Positions 23,305 to 32,084 of a stretch of DNA of 43,829 nucleotides are shown piece by piece. The notes beneath the pieces are model-generated. The model ran no database searches, was not told the origin of the DNA, and worked only from the letters and a program-made list of their open reading frames with translations. The stretch is from assembly GCA_019241645.1 (NCBI GenBank), contig JAFAWQ010000013.1, forward strand, positions 1 through 43,829, in the 5' to 3' direction. A program made the position numbers and the translations under genes. Source of the DNA: Alphaproteobacteria bacterium (GTDB lineage Bacteria > Pseudomonadota > Alphaproteobacteria > Micropepsales > Micropepsaceae). Numbering within the stretch: position 1 is the stretch's first letter; each line of letters starts with the position of its first letter.

Positions 23305-24570
23305 TCAGCTTGCCGTCTGTTCGCGGGGCGCCTTGTCGGAATAGGTATAGAGTGGACGCGAGCGGCCTTCGACCACATCCGCCGTCAGCACCACCTCCTG
23401 CACACCGTTCATCGTCGGCAATTCGAACATGGTTTCGAGCAGAATGCCTTCCATGATGGACCGCAAGCCTCGGGCGCCGGTCTTGCGGGCAATGGCTTTG
23501 CGCGCGATCGCTTTCATCGCCTCATCCTGGAAGCGCAGCTTCACGCCTTCCATTTCAAACATGCGCTGATACTGCTTCGCTAGCGCGTTCTTTGGCCGCG
23601 TCAGGATCTCGACGAGTGCCTGCTCCGAGAGATCGCCAAGCGTCGCGAGGACTGGCAACCGGCCGATGAATTCGGGGATCAAGCCGAACTTCAGCAGATC
23701 TTCAGGCTCAACCTCGCGCAGCACTTCGCCCGTGCCACGCTCGTCGGCAGCCCGCACAGTCGCGCCGAAGCCCATGCTGCTGCCATGGGTGCGTTGGGCG
23801 ATGATCTTCTCGAGACCGGCGAAGGCGCCACCGCAGATGAAAAGAATGTTCGTGGTATCGACCTGCAGGAACTCCTGCTGCGGATGCTTGCGTCCGCCCT
23901 GCGGCGGCACGCTGGCGATGGTACCTTCCATAATCTTGAGGAGCGCTTGCTGCACGCCTTCACCGGAGACGTCGCGGGTGATGGAAGGATTGTCGGACTT
24001 GCGGCTGATCTTATCGACTTCATCGATATAGACGATGCCGCGCTGCGCGCGCTCGACATTGTAATCGGCGTTCTGCAGCAGCTTCAGAATGATGTTCTCG
24101 ACATCCTCGCCGACGTAACCCGCTTCGGTGAGTGTCGTGGCGTCCGCCATGGTGAAGGGCACGTCCAGAATACGCGCCAGCGTCTGAGCCAGCAGCGTCT
24201 TGCCGCAGCCCGTCGGCCCGATCAGCAGTATGTTGGACTTGGCGAGTTCGACATCCGCGTTCTTCGCGGTCGCATTGATGCGCTTGTAGTGATTGTGAAC
24301 CGCGACCGAGAGCACCTTCTTGGCATGCTGCTGACCGACCACGTAATCGTCGAGCACCTTGTAGATTTCGCCGGGCGTGGGTACGCCCTCGCGACTCTTC
24401 ATGAAGGAGGTCTTGTTCTCCTCCCTGATGATCTCCATGCAGAGTTCGACGCATTCGTCACAGATAAAGACTGTGGGGCCGGCGATAAGCTTCCGCACCT
24501 CGTGCTGGCTCTTGCCACAGAAGGAACAGTAGAGAGTATTCTTGTTTTCGCCGCCGCTCGCCTTACTCAT
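23305..24570 (-). CDS. clpX: ClpXP protease ATP-binding subunit ClpX
   Basis: ClpX (421 residues) is the AAA+ unfoldase that feeds substrates to ClpP. The N-terminal zinc domain has CSFCGKS and CDECVELC. Walker A is [12 protein letters not shown], the pore loop contains GYVGEDV, Walker B is [10 protein letters not shown], and the ClpP-contact IGF-type loop lies in [11 protein letters not shown]. The start at 24568-24570 (MSKASGG) has AGGAG six bases upstream. The frame is open further upstream but unlike ClpX. A sigma-32-like promoter lies about 140 bases before it, so it can be made apart from clpP. Confidence 0.97.
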   Translation of the reverse strand: MSKASGGENKNTLYCSFCGKSQHEVRKLIAGPTVFICDECVELCMEIIREENKTSFMKSREGVPTPGEIYKVLDDYVVGQQHAKKVLSVAVHNHYKRINATAKNADVELAKSNILLIGPTGCGKTLLAQTLARILDVPFTMADATTLTEAGYVGEDVENIILKLLQNADYNVERAQRGIVYIDEVDKISRKSDNPSITRDVSGEGVQQALLKIMEGTIASVPPQGGRKHPQQEFLQVDTTNILFICGGAFAGLEKIIAQRTHGSSMGFGATVRAADERGTGEVLREVEPEDLLKFGLIPEFIGRLPVLATLGDLSEQALVEILTRPKNALAKQYQRMFEMEGVKLRFQDEAMKAIARKAIARKTGARGLRSIMEGILLETMFELPTMNGVQEVVLTADVVEGRSRPLYTYSDKAPREQTAS

Positions 24571-24706
24571 GGCTCTCCTGGATTGCCCGCTTGCAAGGGG
24601 CCGTTTGTCGGCCGAGATCCTGAACTGCAGGAACCGCGCCAATGGAGATTCGGTTGCTGCCCGACGCCATAGGACCACGTTAGGGGCGGGCGGATCAAGA
24701 TTCCTT

Positions 24707-24735
24707 TAATCGGGCGCGATTCGGCCATTTTCAAG
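24707..24735 (-). promoter_or_regulatory. Sigma-32-like heat-shock promoter of clpX
   Basis: On the minus strand a perfect CTTGAAA (24729-24735) and CCCGATTA (24707-24714) are spaced by 14 bases, close to the RpoH consensus CTTGAAA / CCCCATNT. It lies in the clpP-clpX gap. In the alphaproteobacterial form (CTTG, 17-18 bases, CYTATNTNNG) the match is also partial. No start site is known. Confidence 0.45.
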
Positions 24736-24748
24736 GCGGTCCGGCCGC

Positions 24749-25378
24749 TTACGAGGCCTCCCCAAGCTCCGAACGTCGCGACAGAACCTGATCGACAAGG
24801 CCGAAGCTCCTCGCCTCCTCAGCCGTCATATAAGTATCCCGATCCAGCGCTTTTTCAACCGCGTCGACGGTCTGCCCGGTGTGCTTGGCATAGATCTCGT
24901 TCAGCCGGCGCTTCAGCTTCACGATTTCCTGGGCGTGGCGGGCGATATCTGCGGCCTGTCCGTAGTAGGACGCCGATGGCTGGTGCACAAGAATTCGTGA
25001 ATTGGGCAGGCAGAAGCGCTCACCCTTCCTGCCCGCGCAAAGAAGCAATGACGCGGCGGATGCCGCCTGCCCCACGCACAGGGTCTGGATAGCAGGACGA
25101 ATGTATTGCATGGTGTCGTAGATCGCCATACCGGCCGTCACGTAGCCGCCGGGCGAATTGATGTACATCGCGATCTCCTTCTTAGGATTCTCCGCCTCCA
25201 GAAAGAGTAGTTGCGCGGTGATCAGGCTCGCTCCGTAATCGTCAACACCACCGGTGATGAAAATGATTCGCTCCCGCAGCAGGCGCGAATAGATATCGTA
25301 CGCACGCTCGCCGCGGGCGGTCTGCTCGACCACCATCGGCACCAGCGTGTTCATGTAGACGTCTTGGGGATCTCTCAT
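24749..25378 (-). CDS. clpP: ATP-dependent Clp protease proteolytic subunit
   Basis: ClpP (209 residues) forms the tetradecameric serine-protease chamber of ClpXP. The catalytic residues are Ser107 in GQAASAAS, His132 in ILVHQPS and Asp181 in DRDTYM, with the same spacing (25 and 49) as in E. coli ClpP. YINSPGG forms the oxyanion region. It differs from the usual sequence just after the nucleophile (AASAAS in place of AASMGS/A) and at the handle region ([16 protein letters not shown] in place of the usual Gly-Gly-Phe/Tyr). The start MRDPQDVY at 25376-25378 is chosen by length. MNTLVPM eight codons later is an alternative. It follows tig by 46 bases. Confidence 0.95.
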   Translation of the reverse strand: MRDPQDVYMNTLVPMVVEQTARGERAYDIYSRLLRERIIFITGGVDDYGASLITAQLLFLEAENPKKEIAMYINSPGGYVTAGMAIYDTMQYIRPAIQTLCVGQAASAASLLLCAGRKGERFCLPNSRILVHQPSASYYGQAADIARHAQEIVKLKRRLNEIYAKHTGQTVDAVEKALDRDTYMTAEEARSFGLVDQVLSRRSELGEAS

Positions 25379-25424
25379 CTCGAACCATGTAGTGCGGCCA
25401 CTTGCCGCTGTCGAGACCAGCGCG

Positions 25425-26813
25425 TCAAGCGCTCCCCAGCTTCTCGGCGGCTGCGTCCGGATCAAGGAAGAGAATATCTCGCTCCACCTTTCGTTCGTCC
25501 ACCTGCGCAAGCTCCGCGATGAAATCGACCACTTTGTCTTCGAACAGCGGCGCGCGCACCTCCGCCATCGCTTGTGGATTGCTCGTCAGAAGCTGATACG
25601 CCTGCTGCTCCGTCATAGTCTGTCCGGTTTCCTGGCTCTGCATCGCGAATTGTCGTGCCCGTGCGGCGGCGGCGCGATTCACTTCTTCCGGAGCAACCTG
25701 AATTCCGTTCTGCTCTCCGATTTTCGCCAGCACGAGCCCAAGACGGACTCGCCGCTCCGCAATGTCGTGATATTCCTTCTTCAGATCCTCTTCGCTCTTG
25801 CCTTCTTCTTCCGCTGTCTTGCCCTCACGCTGAAGCTCGGCCTGCACAGCCTCCCAAATTCCATTGAACTCCGCCTCAACCATGGCGGACGGTAGCGGGA
25901 AGGCATGCGCTTTGTCCAAGGCATCGAGAATGCGCCGCTTAAGGTGCATGCGGCTGGCGCGCGAATAATCCTGCTTCATCTGGTCGCGAACGCGCTCGCG
26001 CAACACGGACAGGGAGTCCAGTCCAAGCTTCTTGGCCAGATCGTCATCGACGGAGACCGGATCGGGGGTCTTGATCTGTTTTACGGTCACAGAAAACACC
26101 GCCTCCTTGCCGGCAAGCTTCGACTCGGGATAGTCGGCCGGAAAAGTAACGCGGACATCGCGCTGATCGCCCGCCTGGGCATCGAGCAGCTGGTCTTCGA
26201 ATCCGGCTATGAGTTGGCCTGAGCCAAGCAGCAGACTGAAATCCTCTGCCTTGCCGCCCGGGAATTCCACGCCATCCACGCGGCCAACGAAATCGATGAG
26301 GACACTGTCCCCCTGCTGCGATGCCCCGCCTTCGGCGCGCGGCGAATAGGTGCGCGATTGCTCTGCCAGCCGGTACACCGCCTCATCCACATCCTTGTCG
26401 GTGACCTCCGAGACAAGTTTCTCAACCGAGAGACCCGTCACTTCCGTCGGCTCGAAATCGGGCATCAGGTCGATCGCGAGAGTGAACTCAAGATCGGATT
26501 TGCCCTGCGTGACTTGGTCCATGTCGCTGCCCAGTTCGACACGGGGCGGCGAGGCCGCTTTCAGCCCATTGTCGGCAAGCGCGCGCCGGCTTGATTCATT
26601 GACCGCCTCGTCCAGGATTTCACCCATTACCGATTTGCCGAGCGACTTCTTCAGATACGAGACCGGCGCCTTGCCCGGCCGAAAGCCCTTCAGGTGCATG
26701 CGTGGCTGCATCTCCTGGATACGGCCGGTCAGGCGCGCATCGAGATCGTCGCGGGCGATAAGCACCTTGAATTCACGGTGCAAGCCTTCGGAAATCGTCT
26801 CGGTGATCTGCAT
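25425..26813 (-). CDS. tig: Trigger factor
   Basis: Trigger factor (462 residues) is the ribosome-bound chaperone and prolyl isomerase that meets nascent chains. The N-terminal ribosome-binding domain has the tail signature [19 protein letters not shown], a variant of GFRxGKxP. The FKBP-type PPIase domain spans about 155-250 ([16 protein letters not shown]). The rest is the helical chaperone body ([18 protein letters not shown]). The ATG at 26811-26813 has AAGGA eight bases upstream. Nine extra codons upstream are not family-like. It begins the tig-clpP-clpX-lon-hupB quality-control block just downstream of tRNA-Leu. Confidence 0.96.
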   Translation of the reverse strand: MQITETISEGLHREFKVLIARDDLDARLTGRIQEMQPRMHLKGFRPGKAPVSYLKKSLGKSVMGEILDEAVNESSRRALADNGLKAASPPRVELGSDMDQVTQGKSDLEFTLAIDLMPDFEPTEVTGLSVEKLVSEVTDKDVDEAVYRLAEQSRTYSPRAEGGASQQGDSVLIDFVGRVDGVEFPGGKAEDFSLLLGSGQLIAGFEDQLLDAQAGDQRDVRVTFPADYPESKLAGKEAVFSVTVKQIKTPDPVSVDDDLAKKLGLDSLSVLRERVRDQMKQDYSRASRMHLKRRILDALDKAHAFPLPSAMVEAEFNGIWEAVQAELQREGKTAEEEGKSEEDLKKEYHDIAERRVRLGLVLAKIGEQNGIQVAPEEVNRAAAARARQFAMQSQETGQTMTEQQAYQLLTSNPQAMAEVRAPLFEDKVVDFIAELAQVDERKVERDILFLDPDAAAEKLGSA

Positions 26814-26841
26814 AATTCGATCCTTATTGGCGATGCTCACA

Positions 26842-26926
26842 TGGTGCGGGCGGAGGGACTTGAACCCCCACGACTTTCGCCACTGGAACCTAAATCCAGC
26901 GCGTCTACCAGTTCCGCCACGCCCGC
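26842..26926 (-). tRNA. tRNA-Leu (anticodon TAG)
   Basis: The 85-base gene is class II. The acceptor strand GCGGGCG pairs with CGCCCGC, followed by A and an encoded CCA. The anticodon stem CTGGA/TCCAG encloses TTTAGGT with anticodon TAG. A long variable arm (TGGCGAAAGTCGT region) is present and the T-loop is TTCAAGT. It lies 28 bases ahead of tig, the usual alphaproteobacterial arrangement. Confidence 0.97.
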
Positions 26927-27043
26927 GTCCGATCCGGCGGGGCGTCCCTCCCGCGGACCGGGGGTATTAGCAGGGGTTTGGCCCGCCGCCTAGCCCGAAC
27001 TGGACTTGGGAAAGGCCTTCCAACGCAATTGCTTGGGGGACGG

Positions 27044-27544
27044 TTAAAGCCGGCGCTGGAAGAGCGCCACGTCCCAGAACTGGCCGAACTTCCGGCCCAC
27101 TTCTGATTGCGTGCCGATATGTTTGAATCCCATCGCAATGTGTAGGCCAACGGATGCTTCATTCGGCAGCGTGATGCCGCCATAGGCTCGGTGAATGTCC
27201 TCTTCCGCCAACGCCTCGAACAGGGTGGCATAGAGCTGGCGGCCAAGGCCGTGACCTACATGATCCGGCGCACAGTAGACGCTGGTCTCGACGGATGTGG
27301 TGTAGGCCTCGCGGTCCTTGAATCGGGTTGAGCAGGCCCAGCCGACCGCGATCCCGTCCTTTTCGGCCACGAAACACTGATAACGTCCAGTTGTCCCAAA
27401 CAGCTCAAACCACTCGCGGCGCTGCACCAGCGTACGCGGTTCGATGTCGAAGGTGATCGGTGTGTTCAGGACGTAGTGGTTGTAGATATCGAGCAGGGCG
27501 GGGAGATCAGCGGCCTGTACGCGACGGATGCGCAATTCGTCCAT
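27044..27544 (-). CDS. GNAT family N-acetyltransferase (phosphinothricin/MnaT-like)
   Basis: The 166-residue protein is a GNAT acetyltransferase that would transfer acetyl from acetyl-CoA to an amine. It resembles the phosphinothricin / L-amino-acid acetyltransferase group: IRRVQAADLPALLDIYNHYVLNTPITFD is a typical N-terminus, VYCAPDHVGHGLGRQLY carries the acetyl-CoA loop (Q/R-x-x-G-x-G/A variant VGHGLG), and GFKHIGTQSEVGRKFGQFWDVALFQ is a typical end. The substrate cannot be told; methionine derivatives are common for this group. ATG 27542-27544 is preferred because AAGGA is eight bases upstream. It overlaps the 3' end of the NAD(P)HX repair gene by 38 bases, so coupling is likely. Confidence 0.88.
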   Translation of the reverse strand: MDELRIRRVQAADLPALLDIYNHYVLNTPITFDIEPRTLVQRREWFELFGTTGRYQCFVAEKDGIAVGWACSTRFKDREAYTTSVETSVYCAPDHVGHGLGRQLYATLFEALAEEDIHRAYGGITLPNEASVGLHIAMGFKHIGTQSEVGRKFGQFWDVALFQRRL

Positions 27545-29021
27545 CAAGTTCATCCTTCAGCACCGCGAGCACGCCCGGCAGCAGCTCCGGGAGGTCTTCG
27601 GAAATGAGGCCGGGACCAAACCGCGCCGCCGCCTTCGCGTGCAACCAGACCGCCGCCGCTGCAGCCTGAAACGAGTCGAGGCCCTGCGCCAACAGCCCGC
27701 CGATGAAGCCGGACAGGACATCACCGGAGCCTGCGGTCGCGAGCGTTGGCACGCCGCAGGTGTTGACAATGGCACGGCCATCCGGTGCGGCGATGACCGT
27801 ATCGGGGCCTTTCAACACGACGGCGCAATGCGCGGCGTTCGCGGCCGTACGCGCGGCTTCTATCCTGTTCTGCGATTTGGCGAGCAGACCGGGGAACAGA
27901 CGCTCGAATTCGCCCTCATGCGGCGTGAGGACGGCAGGTTCGCGTACTATACGGAACAACGCAGTTGGGTGATCTTGAAATGATGTCAGCGCATCCGCGT
28001 CCAGCACCACCGCCGCGGCACTCGAAAGAACGGCGGCCACGAACTCGCGCGTTTCGTGCCCGGCACCGGTGCCGGGACCGATCACCACCGCGTTCACGCG
28101 TTTGTCTGAGAGTAGGTCGGTAAGGTCTTTCGCGTCCTTGAATGGTTTCACCATCGCGGCAGTAAGTGCCGCAGCGTTGACGGCGACGGCATCCGGGGGG
28201 CTTGCGACGCTGGCAAGGCCCGCGCCAATCCGAAGCGCGCCACGCGCCGCCAGTCGTGCCGCTCCGGTCGCATGCGCCTTGCCGCTCACGACAACACAAT
28301 GACCGCGTGAATATTTGTGAGCCGACGGATGTGGCCACGGATATTGCTTTACCCAAAGCTGCGGTCCGTTCTCGAACAAGGTGGACCCTATCGGCGCAAT
28401 GGCGGTTTCCGGAATACCAATGTCCGCGACGACGACATCACCGCATGACAGCGCACCGGGCATTAGCACATGCGCCGATTTCTTGCGGAAGAAAGTGACG
28501 GTCAGATCGGCTTTGACGACGGTATCGTCCAGGCCGCGACCGAGATCGCCATGCAGGCCGCTCGGCACGTCGATCGCGACAACGGGGCAAGCAGAATCGT
28601 TCAGCCGTTCGACGACACTCTTCGCTTCCCCGGTCAGAGGACGCCCGAGGCCGGCGCCGAACAGCGCATCGACGACAACATTCGCGTCCTCCAACGCCGC
28701 CGGCGATAGCGGCAACACGGCACCATCCCATCGCTTCGCCATCTCCGCGGCATCGCCTTTAAGCGCGCCGCGTGCACCGAGCAGCGCAACGCGAACAATC
28801 CATCCCGCCTTCTGAAGATGGCGCGCGGCCACGAAACCATCGCCGCCATTGTTCCCGGGCCCACACAGCACGACGGCGCTGCCGGTTGGATATCGCGATT
28901 GGACTGCCTCCGCCACAACGCGCCCAGCGTTCTCCATCAGCGTCAGCGACGGAACACCATGCTCCTCGGCAAACCGGTCCGCCGCGTAGCATTGCCCAAC
29001 CGTGAGAACCTCGTTCGCCAT
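27507..29021 (-). CDS. nnr: Bifunctional NAD(P)HX epimerase / ADP-dependent NAD(P)HX dehydratase
   Basis: This 504-residue fusion repairs hydrated NADH and NADPH. The N-terminal YjeF_N (NnrE) epimerase domain, about 1-215, shows SLTLMENAGRVVAE, CGPGNNGGDGFVAARHL and the DALFGAGLGRPLTGE motif. The C-terminal ribokinase-like NnrD dehydratase domain shows YSRGHCVVVSGK, VIGPGTGAGHETREFV, VLTPHEGEFERLFPG and the catalytic ATAGSGDVLSGFIGGLLAQG. The start ATG 29019-29021 shares a base with the upstream membrane-protein stop (TGATG). In many alphaproteobacteria this gene neighbours glnB and glnA. Here glnB is not beside it. Confidence 0.95.
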   Translation of the reverse strand: MANEVLTVGQCYAADRFAEEHGVPSLTLMENAGRVVAEAVQSRYPTGSAVVLCGPGNNGGDGFVAARHLQKAGWIVRVALLGARGALKGDAAEMAKRWDGAVLPLSPAALEDANVVVDALFGAGLGRPLTGEAKSVVERLNDSACPVVAIDVPSGLHGDLGRGLDDTVVKADLTVTFFRKKSAHVLMPGALSCGDVVVADIGIPETAIAPIGSTLFENGPQLWVKQYPWPHPSAHKYSRGHCVVVSGKAHATGAARLAARGALRIGAGLASVASPPDAVAVNAAALTAAMVKPFKDAKDLTDLLSDKRVNAVVIGPGTGAGHETREFVAAVLSSAAAVVLDADALTSFQDHPTALFRIVREPAVLTPHEGEFERLFPGLLAKSQNRIEAARTAANAAHCAVVLKGPDTVIAAPDGRAIVNTCGVPTLATAGSGDVLSGFIGGLLAQGLDSFQAAAAAVWLHAKAAARFGPGLISEDLPELLPGVLAVLKDELDGRIAHPSRTGR

Positions 29022-29326
29022 CAAATCACTTCGTAAGCGAACAGTGTCGCGATACAGGTGAGGCCGAGCAGGCCTGCCATGAAAAGTCCGTCCGCAAGTT
29101 TTTCTAGCGTCGATGCGCCCTGAGCCTCGGTGCCTGCACGGACCGAAAGGTAGGAGAGGATGGCGCTGCCGAGGAAAACGATGGCCAAAAGCGCGAAATA
29201 GACATCCACATAGGTCGGTCCGATGCGATCTTCGGCGATCTTCACCAAACCGACCGCGGTCACGCACACGCCTATCATAGTGGCGGAGTTGGGCAGGATG
29301 TGGTGGGCGAGCTTCTCTGGTGCCAT
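29021..29326 (-). CDS. Small three-helix membrane protein, function unknown
   Basis: The 101-residue protein has a short hydrophilic N-terminus (MAPEKLAHHILPNSAT) and three predicted membrane helices: about 18-31 (MIGVCVTAVGLVKI), 41-62 (VYFALLAIVFLGSAILSYLS) and 80-100 (GLFMAGLLGLTCIATLFAYEV). The opening LPNSATMIGVC resembles a widespread group of small uncharacterised bacterial membrane proteins. This is from memory and not checked. A GTG at 29345-29347 with AAGGA seven bases upstream could add seven residues. The ATG here has GAGAGG close by. Its stop overlaps the nnr start, so the two are probably co-translated. Confidence 0.75.
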   Translation of the reverse strand: MAPEKLAHHILPNSATMIGVCVTAVGLVKIAEDRIGPTYVDVYFALLAIVFLGSAILSYLSVRAGTEAQGASTLEKLADGLFMAGLLGLTCIATLFAYEVI

Positions 29327-29376
29327 GCGCGCCTCTCGGAGAGTCACAGGGTTATCCTTAGCCCAAGGGTTGCAAG

Positions 29377-30780
29377 CTAGAAACCCGGCGGCGTTTTCAT
29401 GAAGTGCGGATCAATCATCTCGTAAGCCGCGGCTGCCGCCAGAACGCCGGCGTCATCGAACATGCGTCCGGCGATGTGCAGACCCACAGGCAAACCGCTT
29501 TGCGTGAAACCGCAGGGAATGCTGGCAGCCGGCTGCAGCGTCATGTTGAAGGGAAAGCTGAACGGCGTCCAATCGAGCCACGCCGTGCCGTCTTCATTCA
29601 ACGGCGTGAGCTGGCCCACCTCGAACGCCGCTGTAGCGACCGACGGCGTCAACAGGAAATCGTAGTGTTCCATGAACTGCCGCATGTTGCTCGCATAAAG
29701 CCCGCGCGCCGCATTGGCGGAGAGATAATCCATCAGCGATATGCATGCGCCCTCTTCAGCAATTTGCCGCAGCGCGGGATCAAGCATTCCCCTCTTCTCT
29801 TCCGGCATATCGCGCAGCAGAAAGGCAGCGCTCGACCACCACAATCTGCGGAACGTCTCTTTGGGATTGCCACCCGGAGGATCGACCTCCTCGACATGCG
29901 CGCCCAGCTGTTCGAAGCGCCGGGCTGCAGCCGCCGCAAGTGTCTCCACCTCCAACACCATACGCTTCACGTGACCCAGCCGGGGGCTGAAGGCGATGCG
30001 CTTGCCGCGCATGGTTGTTTCGAGCGCAGCCGCGTAGTCGGTCGGCTCATACGGCAATGCCAGCGGGTCCCGCGCATCGGGTTTGGAGATGACATTCAGC
30101 AACATCGCCGCATCGAGAACCGTCCGGCTCATCGGACCAACATGGGCGACAGTGCCGAATGGCGAAAGCGGAAACGCCGGCACGCGGCCGAAACTCGGTT
30201 TCAAGCCGAAGACGCCCGAGAAGCTCGCTGGAATGCGAATGGAGCCGCCGCCATCGGTGCCGAGCGCCAGCGGGCAAAAGCGCGCAGCCAAGGCCGCGGC
30301 AGAACCACCCGAAGATCCTCCCGGCGTTTTCTCCACATTCCACGGATTGCGCGTGATGCCGGTCAGTACCGAGTCAGTCGTCGCTTTCCAGCCAAACTCG
30401 GGCGTTGTGTTCTTGCCGATGAGAACGGCGCCCGCTTCGCACAGCCGCGCCACGCTGGGCGCGTCCGCATCCCATGGTACGCTGGCATCGACCGTGAGCG
30501 AACCGCGCAACGTCGGCCAGCCTTTCGTCAGCAACAGATCCTTGATCGCGATCGGCACGCCATCCAGCGGCGACAGCGGGTTGCCTTCCATCCAGCGCTC
30601 TTCGGACGCTTGCGCTTGCGCGCGCGAGGTCTCCGGATCGAGAAAACAGAAGGAATTGATCTCGGCATCGCGGGCCGCGATGCGATTAAGCAACGCCCCG
30701 GTTGCTTCGACCGGCGAAACTTCACGATTGGCGAAGCCGGTGGAGAGTTCGGCAGCCGTGAGTTCGTGCAATTCAGCCAT
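29377..30780 (-). CDS. Amidase (amidase-signature family)
   Basis: This 467-residue amidase-signature enzyme hydrolyses amide bonds. The Ser-cisSer-Lys triad is complete: Lys80 in GVPIAIKDLL, cis-Ser156 in TPGGSSGGSAA and the nucleophile Ser180 in GTDGGGSIRIPASFSGVFGLKP. The C-terminus (SIPCGFTQSGLPVGLHIAGRMFDD) is typical of stand-alone amidases. No gatB or gatC is adjacent, so it is unlikely to be the tRNA amidotransferase subunit. The ATG at 30778-30780 (MAELHEL) overlaps the end of the upstream aminotransferase by eight bases, pointing to coupled expression. The natural substrate is unknown. Confidence 0.92.
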   Translation of the reverse strand: MAELHELTAAELSTGFANREVSPVEATGALLNRIAARDAEINSFCFLDPETSRAQAQASEERWMEGNPLSPLDGVPIAIKDLLLTKGWPTLRGSLTVDASVPWDADAPSVARLCEAGAVLIGKNTTPEFGWKATTDSVLTGITRNPWNVEKTPGGSSGGSAAALAARFCPLALGTDGGGSIRIPASFSGVFGLKPSFGRVPAFPLSPFGTVAHVGPMSRTVLDAAMLLNVISKPDARDPLALPYEPTDYAAALETTMRGKRIAFSPRLGHVKRMVLEVETLAAAAARRFEQLGAHVEEVDPPGGNPKETFRRLWWSSAAFLLRDMPEEKRGMLDPALRQIAEEGACISLMDYLSANAARGLYASNMRQFMEHYDFLLTPSVATAAFEVGQLTPLNEDGTAWLDWTPFSFPFNMTLQPAASIPCGFTQSGLPVGLHIAGRMFDDAGVLAAAAAYEMIDPHFMKTPPGF

Positions 30781-31939
30781 CGCCAACCCTAAAGTGGCGT
30801 TCCAGACGTGCCAGGGCCTGTTCGAGCAGGTCGCGCTTTTTGCAGAAGGCGAAGCGCACAAGATGATCGGGCTCTTCGCCGCTGAAGAAAACCGACAGCG
30901 GGATCAACGCCACGCCCGCTTCGCGCACGAGACGCTCGCAATAGGCACGATCGGATTCATTCGTCAGCCCGCGGATGCCCGCGGTCAGGAAGTAAGAGCC
31001 TTCGCAAGGCAGCACGTCGAACCCAATGCGCGGCAACCGCTCCGCCAGCAGATCGCGATTGGCCTGTAACGCTTTCGTCAGGCCAAGCGTGAAATCCATC
31101 TCATGTTCGAGCGCGTAGGCAACGCCGAGTTGCAAAGCAGGCGAGCTGGTAAAAGTGATGAACTGATGCGCCTTTGCGATGACGTCGATGAGCACCTTCG
31201 ACCCCGTCACCCAGCCGATCTTCCAGCCGGTCAACGAGAACATTTTGCCGGCCGAGCCAACGCGCACCACGCGCTCCGCCATGCCGGGCAGCGTGATGAG
31301 CGGAATGTGCTGACGCTCGTCGAAAATTAGGTGTTCATAGACTTCGTCGCAGACAGCCACCGCATTCGAGTGCGCCAGTACCCGCGCCACGCCTTCCAGC
31401 TCCTCACGCGAAAAGGCCCGCCCGATGGGGTTCAACGGCGTGTTCAGCATCAACACCCGGGTGTCGGGGGTAACCGCTTGCGCCAGCGCATCCTCCTGAA
31501 GGCGCCAGTCCGGCGGCATGAGTTTCACCGTTTTCACGCGCGCACCAACCGCTTCGGCAATCGGGCGATACGAATCATAAGCCGGCTCGATCAGCACGAC
31601 TTCGCTGCCTTGGCCCGCCAGCGCCATGATCGAAGCTGTCAGTGCTTCGGTGCCGCCGGAAGTCACCACCACATTTTCATCGGCATGAAAGGGTATGTCG
31701 TAGAAGCGTCTTGCATGATTACAAATCGCCTGGCGCAGCTGCGGCATGCCGCGCATCGGCGCATACTGATTCGGGCCGCCGATCAGCGCTTCCGCTGCAG
31801 CCTCGCGAATTGACGGCGGGCCATCTTCATCGGGGAAGCCTTGGCCGAGGTTGACCGCACCATGCTCAATTGCCTGCGCGGACATCACGGTGAAAATCGT
31901 GGTGGGGAGATCATTGAATATCGGATTGGGAAATGGCAC
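30773..31939 (-). CDS. PLP-dependent aminotransferase, class I/II
   Basis: The 388-residue fold-type I aminotransferase has the PLP lysine at 232 in GSAGKMFSLTGWKIGW. The cofactor Asp/Tyr pair is in AVCDEVYEHLIF and the phosphate-binding segment is TSGGTEALTASI. NTPLNPIGRAF is a variant of the usual NPxNPTG motif. The overall sequence (AVNLGQGFPDEDGP, PMRGMPQLRQAI, CEGSYFL) is that of the methionine / kynurenine aminotransferase group (YbdL-like). The exact amino donor cannot be told. Its 3' end overlaps the amidase start by eight bases. It follows a terminator and so probably has its own promoter. Confidence 0.92.
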   Translation of the reverse strand: MPFPNPIFNDLPTTIFTVMSAQAIEHGAVNLGQGFPDEDGPPSIREAAAEALIGGPNQYAPMRGMPQLRQAICNHARRFYDIPFHADENVVVTSGGTEALTASIMALAGQGSEVVLIEPAYDSYRPIAEAVGARVKTVKLMPPDWRLQEDALAQAVTPDTRVLMLNTPLNPIGRAFSREELEGVARVLAHSNAVAVCDEVYEHLIFDERQHIPLITLPGMAERVVRVGSAGKMFSLTGWKIGWVTGSKVLIDVIAKAHQFITFTSSPALQLGVAYALEHEMDFTLGLTKALQANRDLLAERLPRIGFDVLPCEGSYFLTAGIRGLTNESDRAYCERLVREAGVALIPLSVFFSGEEPDHLVRFAFCKKRDLLEQALARLERHFRVGDG

Positions 31940-31980
31940 GGCCCAGCCTCCGATCGGCGGATTTCTGCCCAGTTATTGGA

Positions 31981-32016
31981 TACGAAAATAGCGCGAGGAA
32001 TGCTCCTCGCGCTATT
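31981..32016 (-). terminator. Terminator downstream of the 151-residue secreted protein gene
   Basis: Bases 31987-31999 and 32004-32016 form a perfect 13-pair stem (AATAGCGCGAGGA) with a four-base loop. On the minus strand the stem is followed by a short T-rich run (TTTTCGTA). It lies about 70 bases after the stop of the secreted-protein gene and some 50 bases before the aminotransferase start. Two weaker hairpins (32021-32038 and 32039-32055) come just before it. Confidence 0.7.
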
Positions 32017-32084
32017 CCGTGTCAGGGCAATGCCTGACCGCCCAAGACGTGGGCGATCAGGCAAGAGCGCTGCAATGACCCGAC

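Noticed and set aside
23022..23378. 118-codon minus-strand frame between clpX and lon
   Set aside because: It overlaps the 3' end of clpX out of frame, has no clear ribosome site and shows no domain-like composition.
29404..30792. 462-codon plus-strand frame opposite the amidase gene
   Set aside because: It mirrors the amidase gene almost exactly and has the Arg/Gln/His-rich composition of antisense frames. The amidase triad is intact on the other strand.
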